Below are positions 1 to 7,920 of a DNA stretch of 9,968 nucleotides, piece after piece. The DNA is taken from positions 1 through 9,968 of the forward strand of contig NZ_JALXKS010000061.1 in the NCBI RefSeq assembly GCF_025144725.1, given 5' to 3'. Every line of letters starts with the position of its first letter. Position 1 is the stretch's first letter. The DNA comes from Brevibacterium sp. p3-SID960 (GTDB taxonomy: Bacteria; Actinomycetota; Actinomycetes; Actinomycetales; Brevibacteriaceae). The notes under the pieces are model-generated. The model saw only the letters and a list, made by a program, of their open reading frames with translations. It was not told the DNA's origin and made no database searches. Position numbers and translations under genes: made by a program.

Positions 1-11
1 CGCCATCGATC

Positions 12-17
12 AAAGGA
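12..17 (+). promoter_or_regulatory. Ribosome binding site of aroG
   Basis: AAAGGA lies 9 bases before a GTG codon at 27. It supports GTG initiation, since the first in-frame ATG is 28 codons further in and would remove part of the N-terminal region. Confidence 0.7.
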
Positions 18-26
18 ACACAGACT

Positions 27-1427
27 GTGAACATCAGCCGCGTCTATCAGGCCGCCGGACAGGCAGAAGCCAGCGAAGAGACCATCACGGGCCTCGACGC
101 CTGGCGCTCCATGTCGCCTCGCCAGCAGCCAACGTACGAGGATGCAGACGAACTCGCGGCCGTTCTCGAGCGGCTACGGTCCGTGCCGCCCCTCATCTTC
201 GCCGGCGAAGCCGACAAGCTCACCGAGCGCATCGCCGCCGCCAGCCGCGGCGAGGCTTTCGTGCTCGCCGGCGGCGACTGCGCTGAGTCGTTCGCCGACG
301 CCGACGCCGACCGCATCCGGCGCCGGGTGCAGACCGTGCTACAGATGGCTGCCGTGCTCACGTACGGCGGATCCCTGCCGGTGGTGAAGATCGGCCGGAT
401 GGCCGGCCAGTTCGCCAAGCCGCGCTCATCGGACACCGAGGTGCGCGAGGGTGTCGAGCTGCCGAGCTACCGCGGTGACATCGTCAACAGCTATGAGTTC
501 ACTCCCGAGGCACGTCGGCATGATCCCAACCGGCTGCTCGAGGCCTACAACATCTCCTCCTCGACCCTCAACCTCATCCGCGCCTTCACGACCGGCGGTT
601 TCGCCGACCTGCGACTGGTCCACGACTGGAACCGCGGCTTCCTCGGCTCGAATCCGAACTATCACCGCTACGAGCAGATGGCCCGCGAGATCGACCGGGC
701 GCTGAAGTTCATGGCAGCCTGCGGCGCCGATTTCGACAGCCTCAAATCCGTCGAGTTCTTCTCCGCCCACGAAGCCCTGCTGCTCGAATACGAACGAGCA
801 CTCACCCGCATCGATTCGCGCACCGGGGACCCGTACGATGTGTCCGGCCACTTCCTGTGGATCGGGGAGCGGACCCGCCAGCTCGACTCAGCACACGTCG
901 ACTTCCTGTCCCGCGTGCGCAACCCGATCGGCGTCAAGCTCGGGCCCAACGCCACCTACGATGACGCCATGGCCCTGGCAGAGAAGCTCGACCCCGAAGC
1001 AGAGCCGGGCCGGCTGACGTTCATCACGCGCATGGGTGCAGAAAAGATCCGCGAGGGCCTGTCGCGCCTGCTCAGTCAGATCGGCGACCAGCTGCCGCAC
1101 GTCACGTGGGTCTGCGACCCGATGCACGGCAACACCATCACCTCGAACACCGGGTACAAGACCCGCCGGTTCGAAGACGTCATGGCAGAAGTCGCCGGCT
1201 TCTTCGACGCGCACTACGACGCCGACACCATCCCCGGCGGCCTGCACATCGAACTCACCGGCGATGATGTCACCGAGGTGCTAGGCGGAGCCAGCGAGAT
1301 CGACGACGAGGGTCTGCGCCGCCGCTACGAGACGCTCGTCGACCCGCGGCTGAACCATGATCAGTCATTGGAGATGGCATTCCAGGTCGCCGAGTACCTC
1401 ACCAAGCACCAGCAGGAACACGGATGA
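27..1427 (+). CDS. aroG: Class II 3-deoxy-D-arabino-heptulosonate-7-phosphate (DAHP) synthase
   Basis: This cytoplasmic enzyme condenses phosphoenolpyruvate and erythrose 4-phosphate to DAHP, the first step of the shikimate pathway to Phe, Tyr and Trp. The 466-residue protein is full length for the plant/actinobacterial class II family (about 460 residues). Visible family motifs are GGDCAES at residues 82-88, KPRSSD near 131, GxKxGPNA near 303, DPMHGNT near 364-370, HIELTG near 407 and DPRLNHDQ near 439. The four metal ligands known from the M. tuberculosis enzyme (Cys87, His369, Glu411, Asp441) fall here at Cys85, His367, Glu409 and Asp439, a constant shift of two, so the active site looks intact. 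The N-terminal segment (1-60), which in M. tuberculosis carries allosteric elements for aromatic amino acids, is also present. It starts at GTG with a good ribosome site and runs in the same direction as ltaE 62 bases later. The assignment is very secure. Confidence 0.97.
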   Translation: MNISRVYQAAGQAEASEETITGLDAWRSMSPRQQPTYEDADELAAVLERLRSVPPLIFAGEADKLTERIAAASRGEAFVLAGGDCAESFADADADRIRRRVQTVLQMAAVLTYGGSLPVVKIGRMAGQFAKPRSSDTEVREGVELPSYRGDIVNSYEFTPEARRHDPNRLLEAYNISSSTLNLIRAFTTGGFADLRLVHDWNRGFLGSNPNYHRYEQMAREIDRALKFMAACGADFDSLKSVEFFSAHEALLLEYERALTRIDSRTGDPYDVSGHFLWIGERTRQLDSAHVDFLSRVRNPIGVKLGPNATYDDAMALAEKLDPEAEPGRLTFITRMGAEKIREGLSRLLSQIGDQLPHVTWVCDPMHGNTITSNTGYKTRRFEDVMAEVAGFFDAHYDADTIPGGLHIELTGDDVTEVLGGASEIDDEGLRRRYETLVDPRLNHDQSLEMAFQVAEYLTKHQQEHG

Positions 1428-1489
1428 CCCCCAGGCAGCCTGCTGCGATGTATGCCTGCCTGCCCACCACCAGCTGAGGAGCCCGCACG

Positions 1490-2515
1490 ATGATCGACCT
1501 GCGATCAGACACCGTCACCCGCCCGGACGCGGCCATGCGCCAGGCGATGATGGACGCCGACGTCGGTGATGACGTCTACGGTGAGGACCCGACGATCAAC
1601 GCTCTCGAAGCCCGCGTCGCGTCCCTGCTCGGGCATGAGGCCGGCATCTTCTGCCCCTCGGGTTCGCTGACGAACATGCTCGGCGTCGCCGCACTTGTCG
1701 CACCCGGCTGGGAGCTCATCGCCGAATCCCAGGCACATGTGCTGCGGGCCGAGGCCGGCGGCCACGCCGCCCTGGCAGGCGTCACCTCCCGCACATGGGT
1801 TTCACCCGACGGCACCTTCACCGCCGCAGACGCACTTGCGCTTATGAGCCGCCCGCGCGGCTACCATCAGGTGGGCACCGCTGCGGTCGCGGTGGAGAAC
1901 ACCCACAACTTCGGCGGCGGGCGGATCGCCGACATCGACGAGCTGCGCACCCTCAGGCGTGAGACTGCAGCAGCTGGAGTCGCCGTTCACATGGACGGTG
2001 CGCGCCTGCTCAACGCCTGTGCAGCCACAGGGATCTCCGCCGAGGAATACGGCCGGCAGGCCGACACCGTCTCCCTGTGCCTGTCCAAGGGCCTGGGCGC
2101 ACCCGTCGGCAGCGTGCTCGTCGGCAGAGCGGATGTCATCGAGAAGGCCCGTCTGCTGCGCAAGCGCTACGGAGGGGCCATGCGGCAGGCCGGCATCCTC
2201 GCCGCCGCAGGCCTGTATGCGCTCGACAACCACGTCGCCGGACTGGCCGATGACAACGCCCACGCCCGGCAGCTCGCCGACGCCCTGGCAGCCGCCCGCG
2301 AGGGCATCGTCGACCCGGAGACCGTCGAGACGAACATCGTCTTCCTCGACTTGAGCGACCAGCCGGTGGACGCCGAGCAGTTCGCCGCTCAGGCATCCGA
2401 GCGCTCGGTGCGGGTCTCAGTGATGGGGGAGAACAGCGTTCGGCTCGTCACCCACCGGGATGTCTCACCTGATCAGATCGACACGGCAGCTGAGGTGCTC
2501 ACCAGCCTCGTCTGA
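1490..2515 (+). CDS. ltaE: Low-specificity L-threonine aldolase (PLP-dependent)
   Basis: This 341-residue protein belongs to the fold-type I beta-eliminating lyase/threonine aldolase family, which cleaves L-threonine and allo-threonine to glycine and acetaldehyde. The sequence opens with the family signature MIDLRSDTVTRP and GDDVYGEDPT (residues 26-35). FCPSGSLTN near 54 matches the phosphate-binding segment, ENTHN near 136 and HMDGARL near 167 are conserved, and SLCLSKGLGAPVGS contains the PLP Schiff-base lysine at Lys200 (Lys197 in the E. coli enzyme). The length is close to the E. coli 333 residues. The start is fixed by GAGGAG at 1476-1481, 8 bases before the ATG. It follows aroG in the same direction and may share its transcript; there is no obvious metabolic coupling beyond amino acid metabolism. 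Exact stereospecificity cannot be read from the sequence. Confidence 0.93.
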   Translation: MIDLRSDTVTRPDAAMRQAMMDADVGDDVYGEDPTINALEARVASLLGHEAGIFCPSGSLTNMLGVAALVAPGWELIAESQAHVLRAEAGGHAALAGVTSRTWVSPDGTFTAADALALMSRPRGYHQVGTAAVAVENTHNFGGGRIADIDELRTLRRETAAAGVAVHMDGARLLNACAATGISAEEYGRQADTVSLCLSKGLGAPVGSVLVGRADVIEKARLLRKRYGGAMRQAGILAAAGLYALDNHVAGLADDNAHARQLADALAAAREGIVDPETVETNIVFLDLSDQPVDAEQFAAQASERSVRVSVMGENSVRLVTHRDVSPDQIDTAAEVLTSLV

Positions 2516-2549
2516 TGCTGGAGCTGCTCCGGAAGCGGGAGCGGGCCCA

Positions 2550-2573
2550 GCTGTTGCCTCCGGAGGCGACAGC
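2550..2573. terminator. Hairpin between convergent ltaE and kinase genes
   Basis: A 24-base inverted repeat (arms 2550-2561 and 2562-2573, all paired with one T-G wobble in the middle) can form a 10-bp stem with a CCGG loop. It lies in the 63-base gap between the two convergent stop codons and so could serve both strands. There is no T tract on either side, so it is not a canonical intrinsic terminator; T-less hairpins at such sites are common in actinobacteria, but termination here is inferred. Confidence 0.5.
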
Positions 2574-2578
2574 CAGGC

Positions 2579-4437
<1,859 letters not shown>

Positions 4438-4441
<4 letters not shown>

Positions 4442-5592
4442 GATGTGCTCTCCTGGCTGCGGAATCGTTCGGCGGTCACCTGGACGTTGTGGACGAATCG
4501 GCGCGTGTCGGGGTGCTGCCCGTGTGCCGCGACCGAGGCGAGACCCTGGTAGTAGCCGGCCAGCGCCTCGGCTTCGGAGTCCGTGTGTTCGAGCAGCCAG
4601 CGCAGGATCGCCAGGCCGGCGCGGATGTTCTCGGCGGTGTCGAGGATATCGACCGGTTCGCCGAGCAGCTCGGCGGCCCAGGTTCCGGCACGCGGGGTCA
4701 CCTGCATGACGCCGATCGCGTTGACCGGTGAGACGACCTGCTGGCGCATCCCGGATTCCTGCTGGGCCAAGGCGGAGGCGAGGTGCTCATCGAGTCCGAG
4801 GTAGTCGGCGATCCCGCGGACCATCGCGGCGATGTCGCGCTTGTGCAGGGCGGGACGCTGTTGGAGGATCCACTTGTTGTGCCGGGCTGCTGCGAGCACC
4901 TCGGCGGGGTACGGGGTGCCGCGGTGGTCGGTGGGCAGCGGCGGCAGCTCGGCGGCCGGGACGTGCTGGCGGGCGCGGTTCGAGGTCGCCCCTGAACCGG
5001 AGAGAGCGAGCAGCTCACCCTCGCGGATGACAGTTGAGTCGCCCATCGCGTTGGCGTCCTGCAGGGCCGGCACCGAGATCTGGTAGCGCTCGGCGATCGC
5101 TTCGAGGGTCTCGCCGGCGGCGACCCGGTGGCCGGCGGTGCGCTGCTGGTGGATGTTCTTCGCCGGCAGCGACAGGATCTGGCCGGGTCGCACCGCGCTG
5201 CGGCCGCGCAGGTCGTTGAGTTCGACGATCGCCGGGGCGGACACGCCGTGGCGCTTGGCGATCGAGATGAGGGTGTCGCCGGTGCGGACCTTGTAGGTGC
5301 GTCCACCGTGGGTGACCGGGATCGCTTCGCTGACCGTGCCCGAGGTGAATCCCGGCTGGGCATCGGATGCGGGCGCAGCGCGCGGCGTGAAGGCGGGGCT
5401 GAAGCCCGGCTGCAGGGTCGGGTCGGTGGTGGGTTGGGGCACCGCCGAGGCATGCTCGTCAGCAACGGGGAGACGCTGTGCGGCCTGCTGGGATGCGAAA
5501 TGCGATGCCACGGTCAACGGCGACGGGACGGCAGCCCGAGCCGATACCTGTCGCGCCCGTCCGTGCGGCGGGCGGTGCGATGCCCTGTTCAT
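4438..5592 (-). CDS. LysM-LysM-SLT protein, probable lytic transglycosylase
   Basis: The 384-residue protein has two LysM peptidoglycan-binding domains, about 100-143 (YKVRTGDTLISIA...) and 155-197 (HRVAAGETLEAIA...), then a Pro-rich linker and a soluble-lytic-transglycosylase-like domain at about 255-350. The SLT signature is clear: AQQESGM with the presumed catalytic Glu279, SPVNAIGVMQVTP at 288-300, AENIRAG near 320 and GYYQG near 346 in place of the usual AYNAG. Such enzymes cleave the MurNAc-GlcNAc bond of peptidoglycan, giving 1,6-anhydro products. The oddity is the N-terminus: residues 1-99 are Ala/Pro/Gln rich, with no hydrophobic stretch that would make a convincing signal peptide. 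The frame is closed by a stop at 5634-5632, and the first ATG (5592) has only a weak GCAGG ribosome site. It is the first gene of a two-gene unit with the PASTA kinase, overlapping it by 4 bases. Domain identity is secure; export and catalytic activity are inferred. Confidence 0.88.
4450..4454 (-). promoter_or_regulatory. Ribosome binding site of the PASTA kinase, inside the upstream gene
   Basis: On the minus strand AGGAG lies 8 bases before the kinase ATG (4441-4439), within the last codons of the LysM/SLT gene. The stop of that gene and the kinase start share ATGA (4441-4438). This fixes the kinase start and points to translational coupling. Confidence 0.75.
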
Positions 5593-5671
5593 GTACGACC
5601 TGCAGTTCTGATGGGGGAAGACAAGCTGCGGTTACAGTTGATCCCAGCTTAACGACTGCGCTGCGCCACAC

Positions 5672-5687
5672 GTGCGAGCATGCGCAC
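5672..5687. promoter_or_regulatory. Inverted repeat, candidate operator in divergent control region
   Basis: GTGCG-N6-CGCAC is a perfect 5-bp-arm dyad centred at 5679.5. It is flanked by a second, wider pair, ACACG (5668-5672) and CGTGT (5692-5696). It covers the position expected for the -35 element of the promoter reading into the Rv2175c-like gene, in the 123-base gap between the divergent LysM/SLT and regulator starts. A role as operator is inferred from position and symmetry only. Confidence 0.35.
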
Positions 5688-5702
5688 TCGGCGTGTCGGT
5701 AC

Positions 5703-5708
5703 TATCCT
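5703..5708 (+). promoter_or_regulatory. -10 element of a likely leaderless promoter
   Basis: TATCCT fits the actinobacterial TANNNT -10 consensus. It ends 7 bases before the GTG at 5716, the usual distance to a transcription start, so the transcript may begin at the start codon itself. An overlapping TACTAT (5700-5705) would instead give a leader of a few bases. No good -35 match is seen at 16-18 bases. Confidence 0.45.
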
Positions 5709-5715
5709 GAGATCT

Positions 5716-6123
5716 GTGACTGATTCAACCGCCGCTTCCGGTTCATCTCAGGCAGGTTCGCCCGACCATTCTGCGCAGGCGCTGGCACTCGTCGACGAGT
5801 GGCTGCCGCTGCCGGACATCGCCGAGCAGACGGGGCTGGGGATCTCGAAGGTGCGCCGCCTGATCGAGGACCGCGCGCTCATCGGGTTCAAGCACGGTTC
5901 TCCGATGGTCTTCAAGGTGCCGGCGCTGTTCATCGACGGCGACGCCCCGGTCAAGAACCTGCAGGGCACCCTCATGCTGCTGGCTGATGCCGGCTTCGCC
6001 GATGACGAGGCGATCGCTTGGCTGTTCACCCCTGACGATTCGCTGCCGGGCCGGCCGATCGACCTGCTGCGCTCGGGATCGAAGAAGGAGGTCCGGCGCC
6101 GCGCGCAGGCGCTGGCGGTCTGA
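5716..6123 (+). CDS. Rv2175c-like winged-helix DNA-binding protein
   Basis: With the GTG at 5716 this is a 135-residue protein. It has a flexible Ser/Thr-rich tail (residues 1-20), a helix-turn-helix region (LPLPDIAEQTGLGISKVRRL, about 30-49), a short wing (LIGFKHGSPMVFKVP, about 55-69) and a conserved C-terminal part with WLFTPDDSLPGRPIDLL (102-118) and RRRAQALAV at the end. This matches the M. tuberculosis Rv2175c family, where the protein binds DNA and is phosphorylated on an N-terminal threonine by PknL, which abolishes DNA binding. Thr2 and Thr5 are candidate sites here. An ATG at 5680 would add 12 residues but has no ribosome site and lies upstream of the best -10; I prefer 5716. It is divergent from the LysM/SLT-kinase unit and ends only 4 bases from the convergent polyprenyl synthase gene. 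Its target genes cannot be told from the sequence. Confidence 0.88.
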   Translation: MTDSTAASGSSQAGSPDHSAQALALVDEWLPLPDIAEQTGLGISKVRRLIEDRALIGFKHGSPMVFKVPALFIDGDAPVKNLQGTLMLLADAGFADDEAIAWLFTPDDSLPGRPIDLLRSGSKKEVRRRAQALAV

Positions 6124-6131
6124 GGCCTCAG
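6120..6131. repeat. 12-bp palindrome spanning two convergent stop codons
   Basis: CTGAGGCCTCAG is perfectly symmetric. It contains the TGA of the Rv2175c-like gene (6121-6123) and, on the other strand, the TGA of the polyprenyl synthase gene (6130-6128). CTCAG-G-CTGAG overlaps it at 6127-6137. There is no T tract, so it is not a standard terminator; the 4-base gap leaves no other room for one. Confidence 0.5.
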
Positions 6132-7255
6132 GCTGAGCGGCGGGTGAGCATGAGCGCGTACTGCGCCAGCTGCTGCCGGGCCGCGTTGCTGACACCGTGG
6201 GCGGCCAGCGCGTCGAGACCCTGATGAGCTGAGGTGAGCTGTGCGTCGATCTCAGCTTCGAACTTCTCCAATGCCCCGCACGACTCGATGAGATCCTTCA
6301 TCTGCTGCAGCTCGTCGAGACTGAGGTCCGGCTGCCCGAGCCGGCGCATGAGCCAGCTCGCCTGTTCGGCTGAGGCACTGTCATCGGCGGCCAGCGCCTG
6401 CAGCGCCAGGGCGATGAGGACGGTCTTCTTGCCCTGCCGGAGATCGTCACCGGCCGGTTTGCCGGTGACCGCGGGATCGCCGAACACGCCGAGTTCGTCG
6501 TCGCGCAGCTGGAATGCCCGGCCGAGCGGCAGACCGAAGTCCGAGAGCGCCGTCAGTAGAGCGGCGTCGGCCCCGGCCAGGGCAGCGCCGAGCAACAGCG
6601 GCTGTTCGACGGAGTACTTCGCTGACTTGTAGGTCAGCACTTCATCGGCGCGCGGCAGCAGTTCGTCACTGGCGACCGGGGCGGCCTGCAGGCGGATGTC
6701 GAGATACTGGCCGACCATGACATCGCGTCGGAAGTCGTTGTGGCGGCGCACCGCCTCGGCTGTGGCCGACGCCGCCAGCGCCGAGGCGCTGAAGAGCTCT
6801 TCACTCAGGCTCAGGCACAGATCCCCGGCGATGATCGCAGCGCCATCGCCGAAGAGCACCGCGTCACCGGTCCAATCACGGTCGCGGTGCATCGCGCGGA
6901 AGTACGTGTGCACGGCCGGCTGGCCGCGGCGCGTTTCGGAGTCATCGATGATGTCGTCATGGATGAGGGCTGCGGCGTGCAGCAGTTCGACCCCTGCAGC
7001 GGTGTGGGCGATGCCGGAGTTCGCAGCGTCCGTGCCGCCGGCAAGTTCGTAGCCCCACCAGGTGATGAGGGCCCGGATCCGCTTGCCCTTGGCGCTGAAT
7101 GCGCGGATCGGGTCGATGAGCTCATCGGTGACCGGCGAGATCTCAGCCATGCGTGCAGCGGTGGTCCGCACGTGGTCATCGATGACGGAATCGACAGCGG
7201 CGATGACCTCGTCTGCAGGTGTGAGTGCAGTCACGGTGGTGGCGGCTGCGCTCAT
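6128..7255 (-). CDS. Polyprenyl diphosphate synthase (IdsA/GrcC-like)
   Basis: This 375-residue all-alpha trans-prenyltransferase adds isopentenyl diphosphate units to an allylic diphosphate, making geranylgeranyl or longer diphosphates for quinones, carotenoids or lipid carriers. Visible motifs are GKRIR at 57-61 (substrate binding), the first aspartate-rich motif DDIID at 100-104 followed by RRG at 109-111, GQYLD near 182, TYKSAKYS near 208, and the second motif QLRDDELG at 249-256 followed by GKPAGDDLRQGKKT (265-278). The second motif is DDxxG instead of DDxxD, as is usual in actinobacterial IdsA-type enzymes. Small residues (Ala95, Ala96) lie 4-5 positions before the first motif, where aromatic residues would limit chain length, so a product of C20 or longer is plausible. 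It corresponds in position to M. tuberculosis idsA2 (Rv2173). The start overlaps the stop of the lipoprotein gene by ATGA, with GGAG (minus strand, 7269-7266) as ribosome site. Exact chain length is unknown. Confidence 0.92.
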   Translation of the reverse strand: MSAAATTVTALTPADEVIAAVDSVIDDHVRTTAARMAEISPVTDELIDPIRAFSAKGKRIRALITWWGYELAGGTDAANSGIAHTAAGVELLHAAALIHDDIIDDSETRRGQPAVHTYFRAMHRDRDWTGDAVLFGDGAAIIAGDLCLSLSEELFSASALAASATAEAVRRHNDFRRDVMVGQYLDIRLQAAPVASDELLPRADEVLTYKSAKYSVEQPLLLGAALAGADAALLTALSDFGLPLGRAFQLRDDELGVFGDPAVTGKPAGDDLRQGKKTVLIALALQALAADDSASAEQASWLMRRLGQPDLSLDELQQMKDLIESCGALEKFEAEIDAQLTSAHQGLDALAAHGVSNAARQQLAQYALMLTRRSA

Positions 7256-7884
7256 CGCAGCACGACTCCGCCGACGGTGACCTGCCGGTTATCGGCCTCA
7301 TCGTCCGGTCCGGGCCCAACGGTCAGCGACAGCGTCTGGTCATTCTTGGTGTCGTGGAAGGCCTGTGTGGTGACATCGCCTTCCTTGGCGGCGTCTCCGA
7401 CTGTCTCGAAGCCCTTGTCTTTGAGCGAGTCGGTGTAGAACTTGAGGATCTCCTCTTCGGACTTCTCGCTCAGCTGGACGAGGGACACGCCGATGCGCTC
7501 GCTGTCAGCCGCGGCGTCCGCGCCGTCAGCCCCGTCTGCGCCGGCAGCCCCGTCCTCGTCCTCAGCGCCGTCCTCCCCCTCGGGTGCCTCAGTGGCCCCG
7601 GCGTCTTCGCCCTCGGGCGACTGCTCGTCGAGAGGGCTGAGGGTGGAGGAGACGATCTCGGCTTCCGGCAGCGGCTCGATCGCAGCGGGGAAACCGTCGA
7701 TGAGCTCGCCGTATGCGGTCTGTTCATCACCGCCTGAGGCCTCGGTCTCCTCGGTTCCAGGGGCAGCGGTCTCCGTCGCTGTCTGCTCCTCGGACGCAGG
7801 CGCATCGTCTCCGGTGCAGCCGGAGAGGATCAGCGCGGCGGAGACGGCCAGGGCTGAAGTCGTCAGAGCAGTGCGTTGTATCAT
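7252..7884 (-). CDS. Putative lipoprotein of unknown function
   Basis: The 210-residue protein starts with a lipoprotein signal peptide: MIQR, a hydrophobic stretch, and the lipobox LSGC at 20-23 with Cys23 as lipidation site, so it should be anchored on the outer face of the membrane. After a Thr/Glu-rich spacer comes a short conserved-looking segment (GFPAAIEPLPEAEIVSS, 64-80), then a very acidic low-complexity insert at 86-128 (Glu/Asp/Gly/Ala with GAD repeated at 115-123). A likely folded C-terminal domain follows at 130-210 (SLVQLSEKSEEEILKFYTDSL, then GFETV and two or three beta strands). The layout of a PLP segment plus a strand, an amphipathic helix with FY and a Gly-Phe turn recalls a common group of actinobacterial lipoproteins with no known role. 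It overlaps the polyprenyl synthase gene by 4 bases and probably shares its transcript. It does not resemble LppM, the lipoprotein at the similar M. tuberculosis position, as far as I can judge. Confidence 0.85.
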   Translation of the reverse strand: MIQRTALTTSALAVSAALILSGCTGDDAPASEEQTATETAAPGTEETEASGGDEQTAYGELIDGFPAAIEPLPEAEIVSSTLSPLDEQSPEGEDAGATEAPEGEDGAEDEDGAAGADGADGADAAADSERIGVSLVQLSEKSEEEILKFYTDSLKDKGFETVGDAAKEGDVTTQAFHDTKNDQTLSLTVGPGPDDEADNRQVTVGGVVLR

Positions 7885-7890
7885 GCTTCC

Positions 7891-7920
7891 AGACTAGCGC
7901 CCAGGAGAGACATGAGTCGA
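7891..7920 (-). promoter_or_regulatory. Leaderless promoter of the lipoprotein-polyprenyl synthase unit
   Basis: On the minus strand, TCGACT (7920-7915) is a fair -35, followed after 18 bases by TAGTCT (7896-7891) as -10. The ATG begins after 6 more bases, the normal distance to a transcription start. A GGAA sits too close to the ATG to be a normal ribosome site, so leaderless initiation is likely. The -35 lies inside the first codons of dinB. Confidence 0.5.
7903..7907 (+). promoter_or_regulatory. Ribosome binding site that decides the dinB start
   Basis: AGGAG stands 4 bases before the ATG at 7912 (6 if GGAGA/GAGAG pairing is used). An upstream in-frame ATG at 7876 lies inside the lipoprotein gene and has no ribosome site, so 7912 is chosen. 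Confidence 0.6.

Noticed and set aside
5631..5636. Minus-strand TGTAAC as a -10 for the LysM/SLT-kinase unit
   Set aside because: It is a weak match with no -35 at 16-18 bases; the promoter must lie in this gap, but I cannot place it.
5128..5652. 174-codon plus-strand frame opposite the LysM/SLT gene
   Set aside because: It is a shadow of the LysM region with no family features; it also runs through the divergent control region.
6740..7438. 232-codon plus-strand frame opposite the polyprenyl synthase and lipoprotein genes
   Set aside because: It crosses two well-supported minus-strand genes and their overlap, and has no recognisable motif.
7850..7911. LexA (SOS) box upstream of dinB
   Set aside because: I looked for a CGAAC-N4-GTTCG type dyad and found none; the nearest TTCGAA-like string (about 9797-9803) has no matching second half and lies downstream of the gene.
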